Below are positions 48,131-58,263 of a stretch of DNA of 64,000 bases, piece by piece. The number at the start of each line of letters is the position of its first letter. The first letter of the stretch is position 1. The DNA is from Papilionanthe hookeriana x Papilionanthe teres. Lineage: Eukaryota; Streptophyta; Magnoliopsida; Asparagales; Orchidaceae. The DNA is taken from positions 124,134,852-124,198,851 of the forward strand of contig CM040423.1 in the NCBI GenBank assembly GCA_022702705.1, given 5' to 3'. Both the position numbers and the translations under genes were made by a program. The notes beneath the pieces were generated by a model that was not told the DNA's origin, did not search any database, and worked only from the letters and a program-made list of their open reading frames with translations.

Positions 48131-48300
48131 TGAAGCCAATTTTTGATAAGGCATCTCCTCAAGCTTCTCCTCACTTATATTTTTCCTTTCTTTTCTTTTC
48201 TTTTCTTTTTTTCTTTTCTTTTCTTTTTTTTTCTTTTCTTTTTCTTTTCATTTTCAAGTGATGATTACTGTATCTGGATAGCCTGTTAATAATTTTGAAC
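48131..48300 (-). other. purine-only tract with conserved flanks (C)
   Basis: About 75 nt on the minus strand consist of A and G only (48179-48254). The flanks in minus order are GGCTATCCAGATACAGTAAT before it and GAGGAGAAGCTTGAGGAGAT, then CAAAAATTGGCTTC, after it. Both flanks are shared with A and B at the same place in the 3' non-coding region. Confidence 0.65.
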
Positions 48301-48660
48301 TTCAATTTCTCTTCCTAAATTTGAAACTCAAAATATTTCTTTGCTTATATATATTTCATAGCTTTTACTTCATTGAGTTTCTATCCTTTCGTTTTCACTT
48401 AAATACTTAAGAATTTTCAATTTTTTAGAATATAGTTTCCCTTATTTTAAATAGTTTACTATATTCTTATTACCTTTAACCAAATTTCTTATTCCATTAA
48501 TTAATTAAATTACTAAAAAAATATTTTCTTTAACTTTATATAATAATTAAGTAAAGTAACTCATATTTATTGAATTGAAAATTACTATAGAAAATCATTT
48601 AATAATAATTTTTGAAAATAGAAATTGAGAACAATTTTAATAATTAAATTTGTATTTTTA

Positions 48661-48675
48661 CCTTCCCCCAAACTT
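48661..48675 (-). other. second polypurine tract (C)
   Basis: The minus strand reads TTTAAGTTTGGGGGAAGG about 900 bp upstream of the 3' LTR, corresponding to the second tracts in A (920 bp) and B (1180 bp). Confidence 0.6.
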
Positions 48676-49266
48676 AAATTTTTCTATCTTTACTACATAG
48701 TGAAAAAGGGAAAGTATATAAATAAAATTCATCATACCTTTCGAGCTTTAGGTATTTCTTTTCTTTGAAATTTTTGTGGGCTTTTTCATTACTTACGTAA
48801 CTCCGTACCGTTAGTATTCTTCCACATATAATATTTTAAAAAGAAAGTGCAGGGATGGAAATTTTAAAATAAGTATCAAACACAACAAAGAAAACATAAT
48901 CGATTACTACACATACATTTAAAATTTAAACAATACATTAAAGAAAGACTAAAATCCTATATATATAAAAATTTGCAACTAATTTAACACACATAAGAAA
49001 TCTAATATCACAAATTCGAAGCAAACAAACAACATATCAAGTCCAAAGTTCACGAGAGTACTGAAATATTACACACAGAAATAATAAAGTTTGCAAAACA
49101 ATAAATCTAAACAAAACAAACAAACTAAACAAAGATTCTAATCTTCTGCATCAAAATTCCAAACTATATCATCTCCCTGATCTCCAGGCTGTGAAGGCTG
49201 AGCAGGCTGGTACTGTGAATATCGGGGGCACTCAGGAAAGACAACATCTAAATCACCACTCCTATA

Positions 49267-50325
49267 TCAACTCTCAGCTTCATAGTATGCAATTTCATAC
49301 TCTGAGTGTCGCTGGAGATATTTGCTATCATAATCGTGTCTTCTCTCCAAGCCTCTGATCCTTTGATCTATATGCTCAAATCTTCTTTCCATATTTTCTC
49401 CAAATAACTCAAAACGCTTTCTACTCAGGGTTAATTCATTCATCAGATCTTGAAGGGTAGGAGTAGTGTACTGAGGAGGTGGTTCATAACTAGTAGAGGG
49501 TATATCTCTACTTAAAGAAGGTACATAATCCCTTGTCTTAGATCTCCATCCTTCGTGGGATTCATATTTCTTTATATTAGCCTGAGTAAGGGGTTTCATA
49601 GGCTCTATCCATTCCTCATCATCTCTTGCTTCTACCCCAGATAATTGGCAAAGTGCATAGATAAGACCAGGATGTCCTAGTCCTCCTCCACTTTCATTTC
49701 TAGCAGTGGCTAATATGTTTTTATAAATAACATTTCCCACATTAATACTCTTTTGGTTCTGAATACAGAAATTCAGAACTGCTCTATCTCTTGTTACCTC
49801 ACTATGGTGGTAGGTAGGTAACAAAGTAGAACAAATAAAATAATGTCAGGCTTTAGATGTTGCATTTAGCATAGAAAGAGGGAAGTTTACCCGTTCCCGC
49901 TGCTTTATCTTCCAGACTCCTTTCCCATCAGTGAGAAAGTCGATCACCTCTTTCAGTGGTGCTTCCATAGTTCCAAAAGTTTCATACTCGCTCATGTAGG
50001 TGTCTCGTACTTCATAATAAGCGTTTATTCTAGCAGCATTGAAATCTACAAAAAATCCTCTAACCTTAACCGGTGCATCTTCAGTCTGTGTTAAATTTGT
50101 ATAAAATTCCTTTACTACTTCTACAGCTGCTCTATTGGTAACGTAGCAGAAGTTTTCCCATCCTCGCTCCTTTATAACTCGTTCCACTTCTCCTCCTGGA
50201 TTCTTGAAAACTCGATCTTGTATGCACTTTCTTGCTTGAATGCTTTGAAAATATCGAGTTTGTGCTCTCGCATTAATGAATCGAGTTTCGTCATATTCTA
50301 TTCGTCGCTTTTGTCGTGGAGCCAT
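49267..50325 (-). pseudogene. element C ORF Y (env-position gene, one stop)
   Basis: Second env-position gene, 352 codons from MAPRQKRRIEYDETRF to a stop at 49267, open except for a TGA at 49848-49846. The A copy and ORF X have Trp there (KVWHY, KHWH), so it is a single nonsense change. Order: basic N terminus; VIKERGWENFCY; VVKEFYTNL; VRGFFVDFNAARIN; FLTDGKGVWKIKQR; LLPTYHHSEVTRDRAVLNFC; GGGLGHPGLIYALC; a Ser/Pro/Tyr-rich linker; a charged helix likely to form a coiled coil (RRFEHIDQRIRGLERRHDYD). It carries the 'putative plant transposon protein' wording. No signal peptide or transmembrane helix is seen, so it does not look like an envelope glycoprotein. Its role is unknown. Confidence 0.8.
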
Positions 50326-50656
50326 TTCTCGATCTGTGAAATTTGCAAAAAATTTTAACTACTCCAAAATATTACTAAGAAGGCTTCTTACAATAACTAA
50401 AATCCATTTAAATCAATTTCTATGAAATTCTTCCAAGTATTTTCTTCACATTTCAAAAATTTTCAAAATATCCCAATGTAGAAGAAATCAATGGTGAAAA
50501 TCAAAAATTTTTGTATAGGAGTGAATCTCTTACCAAGGGAAGATGAAATCTGGTGTCAAAAAGTCTTGAAATCGCTTCAAATCCGAGATCTCTCAAGCCC
50601 TAGGTTGGTTTTTTCGAAAATTTGAGGAAAGGGATGATGAATAGTGTCGGTTGACT

Positions 50657-50828
50657 GGTCAAATATAGGTCTTTTTGGTTCTCGCTGTCAGCGAGGTTTT
50701 TCTCGCCGTCGGCGAGCTAATTAATTCCATAAGGTAAAAGTTTCGGGAAAAATCTGCCGTCGGCGAGCTCGGTCTCGCTGTCAGCGGGTTTTCTCGCTGT
50801 CGGCGAGATAATTCTCGCCTTCGGCGAG
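50657..50828 (-). promoter_or_regulatory. GC-rich palindrome cluster upstream of ORF Y (C)
   Basis: Six copies, at 50681-50695, 50702-50716, 50754-50767, 50774-50788, 50793-50807 and 50814-50828. Consensus is CTCGCCGTCGGCGAG. The arms change together in the first copy (CTCGCTG with CAGCGAG). A TATA-like CCTATATTTG follows on the minus strand at 50660-50669, about 335 bp before the ORF Y ATG. This could be an internal promoter, or RNA hairpins. Confidence 0.6.
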
Positions 50829-51226
50829 GTCCCAAAAATTTTAAATTTTTTAAATTCTTCAATCATTTTCAACCTCGAATTGCCTTTAATCATTTTTCTG
50901 ATCACTTAATTTAATAATAATACGAAGATTAGATACTTATACTCTCTAAAAGTCACACAACACAAACAATATAACTTTATATATGAAATCCATGAAACTT
51001 ACAATTTTCACACTGACAACTTCACACATACTTAACTTAAATGTTCAAATCCATAATACTCAGCATCGCAACCCACACCACAACACTCTAAATGCTGAGA
51101 CATAATAATTTACAAATAATCTCATCAAATTTGAGATGATCTAATCAAACTTCGACTCATAATAAAACCTAACTTAAAATTAACACACATATACACAAAT
51201 ATATGACATAAACATAGAAATCTTTT

Positions 51227-52383
51227 CTACTCTTCAGTATCCGAACTAACATCTTCTTTGATATTTTCGATGCAACGCAGGTGCACAAATAAATTGTAGA
51301 AAGGCCTGAAAGGGAATTCTGCAGTAGATTCTTCATTAATCCATCCTTTCTGTCTTAGTAGATGAATAAAACTGGCCTCCAGATGTCCAGTATGATCAAA
51401 GTGCTCCTTCATTCTCCAATCAATATGATCAAACATATCAGAGATATTGTCAATGGAATTCATCATATTTTGCAATTCTTTCTCCAATCCTTCAATCTTC
51501 TTCAAAATGAAATTAGTTTTATCAGTAATGGGCCTTGCTAAAGGATTGTTCTGTGATGCTCTGTCAGAAATAACGGTGATCTCATCATTGTTATCCAAAG
51601 TGGGAAACATATCACTAGGATCCAGGGGTTTCCATGGTAAAAGTACTTTTTCCCAAGCCTCATAAGAAATTTGGTACTGACTGCATAAAGCAAATATAGT
51701 AGATGGGTGTCCAAGTCCATGCACTGACCCATGCACAATTAATCCTAATGCAGACTTTACTATTATTGATCCAACATCGATAGGTAATCCAATTTGAAAA
51801 CAGTAGTTTAAAATAGCGCATTCCTTTGAAACTTTATTTATTCTCATGGTAGGTAATAGTTTTGATGATATAAATAAATGTCAGTGCTTCAAGACAGGGT
51901 TAAGAAGTGATGCAGAAAAACTGACATACCCGTCTTCTCGTAACTCCCAATCATCCGGTTCGTTGGTTAGGTATCTATAGATCTCGTTCATATTGTATCT
52001 CGAAGGCACAAAGTTGGAATAATGACAAACAGAGGTATTCTCTATAGTTAATAATTCATTTACCCTTGCAGGAGTAAATGTTACTCATCTTCCTCTGACG
52101 TACACATTTCCATTGTTGATCGCATGTAAATTAGAGTAAAACTCTTTAACTACTGGTATAACTACAGTGGATGCTGTATAACAAAATACTCCCAATGCCG
52201 CTGTGCGATCATTTCTTCTATTTTTGTAGTAGAATTCTCTACTCCTCTATTGACGAATCCTCTTTCTTTAATCAGTCTTTTCTTCATCAAGCCTTTGTTG
52301 AAGATTCGCTGTGCCTCCGAACTGACGAATTTTCTCCGGTTGAAAACTTCAGTTTTTGTGGTTTCTAGGAATTTGGAGGCCAT
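51227..52383 (-). pseudogene. element C ORF X (env-position gene, broken)
   Basis: First env-position gene, about 385 codons. The start at 52383 (MASKFLETTK) aligns with A; the frame is open further upstream to an ATG at 52494. A frameshift occurs near 52165 (after HWEYFV) and a TGA near 52084 within the RGR.V.FTPARVN segment. It reopens through LLPTMRINKVSKECAILNYC, GLGHPSTIFALC and VLLPWKPLDPSDM. A coiled-coil-like region follows (KKIEGLEKELQNMMNSIDNI) and a conserved C terminus, EFPFRPFYNLFVHLRCIENI. It shares with ORF Y the spaced pattern RxWE, VVKEFYxNL, RGxxVxF, LLP and GLGHP, so the two are paralogues. No membrane features. Function unknown. Confidence 0.78.
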
Positions 52384-52527
52384 TTTGGATGGAAAGGATT
52401 GGTCTCTAGTCTTTCTTAAGGAAGAAAATGGTGTAAAATCGGATTTGGAATAATTTCTTACAAAGGAATGGCTTAGATCCGTCCAAAGCCGCACGAAAAA
52501 TCTTTAAGAAACCAAATTTTTAACTGC

Positions 52528-52635
52528 CTCGCCGTCGGCGGGAAGTTCCTCGCCGTCGGCAACATAGTTATAAAACTGAATGGAGTAATGGTCTAAGATC
52601 TCGCTGTCAGCGGGCTCGGGCTCGCTGTCGGTGAG
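52528..52635 (-). promoter_or_regulatory. GC-rich palindrome cluster upstream of ORF X (C)
   Basis: Copies at 52528-52542, about 52549-52562, 52600-52614 and 52621-52635, of the form CTCGC(C/T)GTC(G/A)GCGGG. They lie about 145-250 bp before the ORF X ATG at 52383. The A cluster is at 143-270 bp from its ORF X start. Confidence 0.62.
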
Positions 52636-52793
52636 ATTCATAAAAATCGCCCATTTTCGCTCTGGTCCGAATATTTTCTGATCTCATCCAATAGGTTCAA
52701 TTTTGTGATGATTCTTAATAAAAATTTGAGTAGTAAGATTTGTTTTAATAATATAGACTCACTAATATGTAAACATTTAAAAATAAAAGACTA

Positions 52794-52833
52794 TTATGGG
52801 TTGCCTCCCATAAAGCGCTTGGTTTAACGTCGT
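52794..52833 (-). promoter_or_regulatory. post-integrase hairpin (C)
   Basis: In minus order: GACGTTAAACC, AAGCGCTT (8-bp palindrome), then arms TTATGGG and CCCATAA around AGGCAA at 52813-52794. It lies directly after the integrase gene and is shared with B and, decayed, with A. Candidate splice-related, translational or packaging structure; role unproven. Confidence 0.65.
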
Positions 52834-52851
52834 CAGCCCGACCTAATTCAG

Positions 52852-53834
52852 TTAGTGTTCAGGTTGACTAAGCATTAAAACCTCTTTAAAATTTGGTCTT
52901 CTACCTTCGAAATATGGTTTTAATCTATGTCCATTTACTTTAAATCTATGTCCTGTTTTTGGATCTTCAATTTCTATTGTTCCATATGAAAATATTTGAG
53001 TTATGGTGAAAGGTCCTAACCATCGAGATTTCAATTTCCCAGAAATAATTTCAATCTAGTATTATAAAGCAAAACTTCTTGTCCCGGCTCAAAATTTCTC
53101 CGATTAATCTTCCGATCATGCCATAATTTCATTCTTTCTTTATAAATCTTATCATTATCATATGATTCATTTCTTAGTTCTTCCAATTCATTTAATTGCA
53201 ACAATCTCTTCTCACCAGCTTCTTACATATTATAATTAAATTCTTTAATCGCCCAATATGCTTTATGTTCTAATTCAACTGGTAAGTGACATGTTTTTCC
53301 ATATATAAGCCTGCAAGGAGTCATTCCAATCAGAGTTTTATAAGCAGTCCTGTATGCCCATAATGCAGTGTCTAGTCTTATAGACTAGTCTGATCTATTA
53401 GGATTTACAGATTTTTCTAATATACGCTTAATCTCTCGATTAGAAACTTCAGCTAATCCACTAGTTTGTGGATGATAAGCAGTTGATATCTTATGCATAA
53501 TATTATATTTTTCTACTAATTTGTGAATATATTTGTTTCTAAAATGAGTTCCTCCGTCAGTGATAATCACTCTCGACATTCCCAATCTAGTAAAAATATT
53601 TTTCATTAAAAATTTTAAAACACTTTTAGAATCACACCTAGGTAAATCTTGTGCTTCAATCCATTTGGAAACATAATCAACGACTACTAATATATATGAG
53701 TTTCCAAATGACAGAATAAAAGGTCCCATGAAATCTAATCCCCAAACATCAAAAATTTCAACTTCTAATATGAAATTCAGAGGCATTTCATTTTTTCTTG
53801 ATATGTTTCCTACACTTTAGCATTTATCGCAAGA
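52852..53834 (-). pseudogene. element C integrase core and C-terminal part
   Basis: The core frame (53786-53385) has VWGLDFMGPFILSFGN (first Asp), VIITDGGTHFRNK (second Asp) and SGLAEVSNREIKRILEK (Glu), the intact DDE triad. An in-frame TAG follows RSD near 53384. The next part (53383-53035) is broken by another stop and a frameshift, with GMTPCRLIYGKTCHLPVELE readable. The C-terminal frame (53034-52852) reads KSRWLGPFTITQIFSYGTIE, a chromo/SH3-like end typical of gypsy integrases. It would catalyse strand transfer of cDNA ends. Confidence 0.87.
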
Positions 53835-54774
53835 TTATATATATCTATGCACATCTCTAAATAGAGTAGGCCAGTAGAATCCATATTGTAGAATTTTATA
53901 TGCAGTTTTATCTGTCCCAAAATGTCCTCCAAAATCAGAGTCATGACATTTTTGAATAATTGGTTTAGTTTCTTCATATGGCACACATCTTCTAATAATT
54001 AGATCCTTACATTGCTTATATAAGTATGGTTCATCCCAAAAGTATGATTTAGTATCGTGAATGAATTTTTTCTGTTGTTGCAAAGTTAACATAGGTGGTA
54101 AAATGTCACTTACAATATAATTTACTATATCAGCATACCAAGGTATTTTCAACTCATTTATATTATAAAGTTGTTCATCAGAAAAACTGTCTAAAATTTC
54201 ATTATCAATATTAGATAATTCATGATTTTCTAATCTTGATAAATGGTTAGCAATTTGATTATCAGTTCCCTTTTTGTTAATTATCTCAAAATCAAATTTT
54301 TGCATTAATAATATCCATCTAATTAATCTTGGTTTGGAATCTTTCTTTTGCATTAAATATTTTATAGCAGAATGATCAGTATGCACAATACATTTAGTTC
54401 CTATTAGATAATGCCGAAATTTATTAAAAGCATATACAGTTGCTAACAATTATCTTTCAAGAATCGTATAATTTATTTCAAAGCATCATTTAGAGTTTTA
54501 CTAAGCATAAGTATATAACCTTGAAAATCTTATCATATCTTTGCCTAAGAACTGCTCCTATAGCATAATCACTAGCATCACACATAAGCTCAACTGGTTT
54601 CTCCCAATTAGGTGAAACTATTATAGGTACTGTAATTAATTTATCTTTTATTAATTCAAAAGCATTCAGGCATTCAGTTGTAAATTGAAATTTCTTGTCC
54701 TTTTCAAGAAGTTGGCATAGAGGTTTAGTAATTTTTGAAAAATCTTTAATATAACGCCTGTAAAATCCAGCATG
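53835..54774 (-). pseudogene. element C RNase H and integrase zinc-finger region
   Basis: RNase H: the first part (54600-54450) is frame-broken around CDASDYAIGAVLRQRYDKI. The open frame (54449-53835) continues LATVYAFNKFRHYLIGTKC, HTDHSAIKYLMQKKDSKPRL and KGTDNQIANHLSRLE. It then passes the connection to the integrase N-terminal zinc-binding region: CHDSDFGGHFGTDKTAYKIL and YGFYWPTLFRDVHRYI. A stop in the middle of the zinc-binding region ends it before the core. RNase H removes the RNA strand during cDNA synthesis. Confidence 0.85.
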
Positions 54775-55572
54775 TCAAAGAAAACTTCTTACCCCTTTTA
54801 CCGTAGTTGGAGGTGGTAATTTAGATATAACTTGAATTTTTGCAGGGTCTACTTCCATGCCTTTTTCCGAAATTTTATGCCCTAATACAATGCCGTCTGT
54901 AACCATAAATTGACATTTCTCCCAATTAAGAACTAAATTAGTTTTCTCACATACTTCAAATACTTTTTCAAGATGATTTAAGCATGTGTCAAATGTTGTT
55001 CCAAATACGGAGAAATCATCCATAAATACTTCTATTCCATTATCAATTAATTTACTAAATATAGTCATCATACATCTTTGGAATGTTGCAGGTGCATTAC
55101 ATAATCCAAAAGGCATTCTTCGAAAAGCGAAAGTTCCATAAGCACTAGTAAATGTAGTTTTATCTTGATCCTCAGGAGCAATTTGTATTTGATGATAACC
55201 GGTATATCCATCTAAGAAACAAAAATACTTATGTCCGGCTAATCTATCTAACATCTGGTCTAGAAATGGTAAAGGGAAGTGATCTTTTCTAGTGGCTGTA
55301 TTTAATTTTCTATAATCAATACATCTTCGCCATCCAGTAATTTGTCTTATAGGGGTAAGATCATTATTTTTATTAGCTTTGACAGTCACCCCTCCTTTTT
55401 TAGGTACACAGTGAATTGGGCTTACCCAAGCACTGTCAGAAATAGGATATATAATACCATTATCTAACCATTTTAAAATTTCTTTCTTGACTACTTCTTT
55501 TATTATCGGATTTAATCTCCTTTGTGGATCGGCTTTAGGTTTATGTTCATTATCTAAAATAATTCTGTGCAT
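54775..55572 (-). CDS. element C reverse transcriptase domain
   Basis: 265 codons open, covering essentially the whole RT domain: DPQRRLNPIIKEVVKKEILK, YPISDSAWVSPIHCVPKKGG, WRRCIDYRKLNTATRKDHFP (motif A region preceded by Asp/Arg), LDGYTGYHQIQIAPEDQDK, TFAFRRMPFGLCNAPATFQR, and the catalytic FMDDFSVFG. It ends with VLGHKISEKGMEV and LPPPTTVKGVRSFL. All expected catalytic aspartates are present. Protease lies upstream and RNase H downstream in broken frames, so the polyprotein is not intact even though this domain is. Confidence 0.92.
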   Translation of the reverse strand: MHRIILDNEHKPKADPQRRLNPIIKEVVKKEILKWLDNGIIYPISDSAWVSPIHCVPKKGGVTVKANKNNDLTPIRQITGWRRCIDYRKLNTATRKDHFPLPFLDQMLDRLAGHKYFCFLDGYTGYHQIQIAPEDQDKTTFTSAYGTFAFRRMPFGLCNAPATFQRCMMTIFSKLIDNGIEVFMDDFSVFGTTFDTCLNHLEKVFEVCEKTNLVLNWEKCQFMVTDGIVLGHKISEKGMEVDPAKIQVISKLPPPTTVKGVRSFL

Positions 55573-55599
55573 ACAGATTGAAGGACTAATTCTTTTAAT

Positions 55600-56560
55600 A
55601 TCTGCTAAAGTCCAACAAAAAATTTTCTTATATTTCTTTAACGTATCTAAAGTTTTTGTTCTTGAGAATCATTTAATTCAGATGAAATAATAACTGGTAG
55701 AGTTGAAGAATTACCTAAGTAAGCATACTTTAAATGATTAGGTAACATTTTTAACTCAAGTTCAGGAGGTTTAATAATCGATGGAACTATATTTTTTTCA
55801 GTATTTTCTATGTTATCCAAAAATTCAAATTTCTCTTAAATATAATCTAATTCTTCATTTATATCGACTTTTTCAATTAATTCAATATTTTCTCTTTCTA
55901 ATTTTTCTTCATAGTATTCTATAAAATGTTCTTTTTGTAAATGATCAAATACTTCCATTCGAAAACACTCATCATCTTTTTCTAGCGCAGGATATTTCAT
56001 TGATTTAGCAATATTAAAAGTTACTTTTTGGTCATTTACTCTCATAGTTAATTCTCCTTTTTGAACATCAATCATAGCTTTTCCAGTGGCTAAAAATGGT
56101 CTTCCTAAAATGATAGGAATTTCTTTATCTTCTTCCATATCTAGAACAATAAAATCTACAGGGAAGATAAATTTATCCACTTTTACTAATACATCTTCAA
56201 TAACTCCCTTAGGATATATAACAGAACGATCAACTAACTGAAGAGTTACTGAAGTAGGTGAAATTTCTCCCAATCCTAATCTCTTAAAAATTGATAGAGG
56301 CATTAGATTGATGCTTGCTCCTAAGTCACACAAAGCTTTTCCATAGAATTTTTCTCTAATAGCGCAGGGTATAGTGAAACTACCAGGATCTTTTAATTTT
56401 TCAGGAAGTTTTTTCTGAATAATAGCACTACACTCTTCACTAAGTGCGACCATTTCATTATCGGTAAATTTTCTTTTTTATTTAGAATATCTTTCATAAA
56501 TTTTACATAGTTTGGCATCTGTTCTAAAGCTTCTACGAAAGGAATATTTATGTTAATTTC
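55600..56560 (-). pseudogene. element C protease and protease-RT linker
   Basis: Frame 56453-55836: MVALSEECSAIIQKKLPEKL, then SFTIPCAIREKFYGKALCDL, with the active site DLGASINLMPLSIFKRLG and FIVLDMEEDKEIPIILGRPF. The domain itself is open. The linker 55835-55600 is interrupted by a TAA and contains LPNHLKYAYLGNSSTLPVII and LADIKRISPSI. Processes Gag-Pol in the particle. Confidence 0.85.
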
Positions 56561-58170
56561 TTCAAAATTTCAAGGAATTTAGCAAATTGTTTGTCTTTTT
56601 TATGTTGAATTAGTCATTGAGGAAATGGTGGTGGAGGTTTTTCAACAGAAATTTTCATAGGTGTTAAAGCATTTTCTAAGTTTGGATCTTGTTGATTCTT
56701 TTCTTTTTCAATTTCCACTTCCTCTTTTTGACTTTCAAGTTCTTTCGAATTCGAGGTTCTAATTCTTTTCCACTTCGTAATTGTATAGCTTTAATTTGTT
56801 CATTTCCCTTGTCTTTAGGATTTATTTCCACATTACTAGGAAATGTTCCAGGTATTCTATTATTAAGTGCAGTAGCGATATGTCCAAGTTGAGTTTCAAT
56901 ATTTTTGATAGTTGTTCCTTGATTTTGTAATTGGTTTCCTTGTATTTGTAATTTATTTCCTTGACTTTGTAAATGTTGACCCATATTTAATGTTAATTCT
57001 TCTATAGATAATTTCTTTTCTTTAAATTGAGGGTTATTATTATTAAATCCAGGTGGATAATTAGGTTTATAATTAGGATTTCCTTGATTAGGTGGATTTC
57101 CTAATTGTTGTGTCATATTATTAATCCATGGTTGATTTGTTGTATTATTATTCCAATTAAAATTAGGATGATTTTTCCATCCAGGATTATAATAATTTCC
57201 ATAAGGATTATTGGGTCTGTTGTTAATTGCATTAATTGTTTCATATTGAGATTGAGATTTTATAAGTTGTCCAGATGAATTTTCTTCTGATATATTTGTA
57301 GAGTAATTCATTCCAAAAGGGTCTAATTTTTTAGATATAACAGCAATTTATGAAGCTAACATAGATATTGCATCAATTTCATGAATACTAGCTATTTTTT
57401 TCGGATTCATTCTATCAATGAGCCATTGAAAATTATTAGTTGTCATTTCTTCGATTAGTGCATAGGCTTGATCAAATGGTTTTGACATTAATGATCCTCC
57501 AGCAGCAGCATCGATGATCGATCTTAGAGATCCTACTAATCCATTATAGAAAGTTTAGATAATTAACCAATCTGGTAACACATGATGTGGGCATTTCCTA
57601 AGTTCTTTAAATCTCTCCCAAGATTCATATATTTACTCTCCATCAAACTGACTAAAAGAAGTTATATCGTTTCTAAGTTTAGCAGTTTTAGATGGTGGAA
57701 AATATTTGGATAGAAATTTTTGTGATAATTCTCCCCAAGTTTTAATAAATCTAGGTGCTAACGAATTTAACCACATTTTAGCCTTATCCCTTAAAGAAAA
57801 AGGAAAAAGTCTAAGTCTAATAGCATCGTTAGATACTCCTTCATATTTGAAAGTAGCACATAGTTCTAAAAAACTAGCAAGATGTAAATTAGGATCTTCA
57901 GTAGGTGAACCACAAAATTGATTATTTTGTACCATTTGGATAATTGGTGTTTAAGTTCAATGAATTAGCAACATATCGTGTTTTAAATAGTTAAATGAAT
58001 TTCATCTAATGTAGGGTTGGGATAATCTCGTAATGGTTCAAGTTGATTGATATTTTCATTTTCAGGTATATTTGTCATTTGTGTTAAATTTATAATTTCT
58101 CGTTTATGTTTTCTAATTCTTTTAATCGTACACTCTAATTTCGAATCGTAAGGTATTAAATTTTCGTTTC
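56561..58170 (-). pseudogene. element C gag (lightly broken)
   Basis: The N terminus is visible at about 58170 (LIPYDSKLECTIKRIRK) with a stop before 57940. The capsid frame (57935-57633) has NQFCGSPTEDPNLHLASFLE, LCATFKYEGVSNDAIRLRLF and SLRDKAKMWLNSLAP. A stop occurs at the position read as Ser in B (QFDGE*IYESWERF). Then FYNGLVGSLRSIIDAAAGGS and MTTNNFQWLIDRMNPKK. The C-terminal frame (57311-56676) has an Asn/Pro-rich region (PYGNYYNPGWKNHPNFNWNN), a short internal repeat QIQGNQLQNQG, and IQLRSGKELEPR. Three to four stops in all. Confidence 0.87.
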
Positions 58171-58239
58171 AAATTTTTGCATACAATTTTATAAAATAAA
58201 AATAGTCTCTGTTACTTTAGTAAATAATTTCTTTACTTC

Positions 58240-58258
58240 CCCCGTGCAATGGCGACAA
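58240..58258 (-). other. element C primer binding site
   Basis: The minus strand reads TGTCGCCATTGCACGGGGG, a mutated tRNA-Asp-type PBS 6 bp from the LTR end at 58264. The gag N terminus begins about 70 bp away. Confidence 0.75.
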
Positions 58259-58263
58259 AAACT

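Noticed and set aside
49267..52383. Calling ORF X and Y retroviral envelope genes
   Set aside because: The position fits, but no signal peptide, transmembrane helix or cysteine-rich ectodomain is visible in either.
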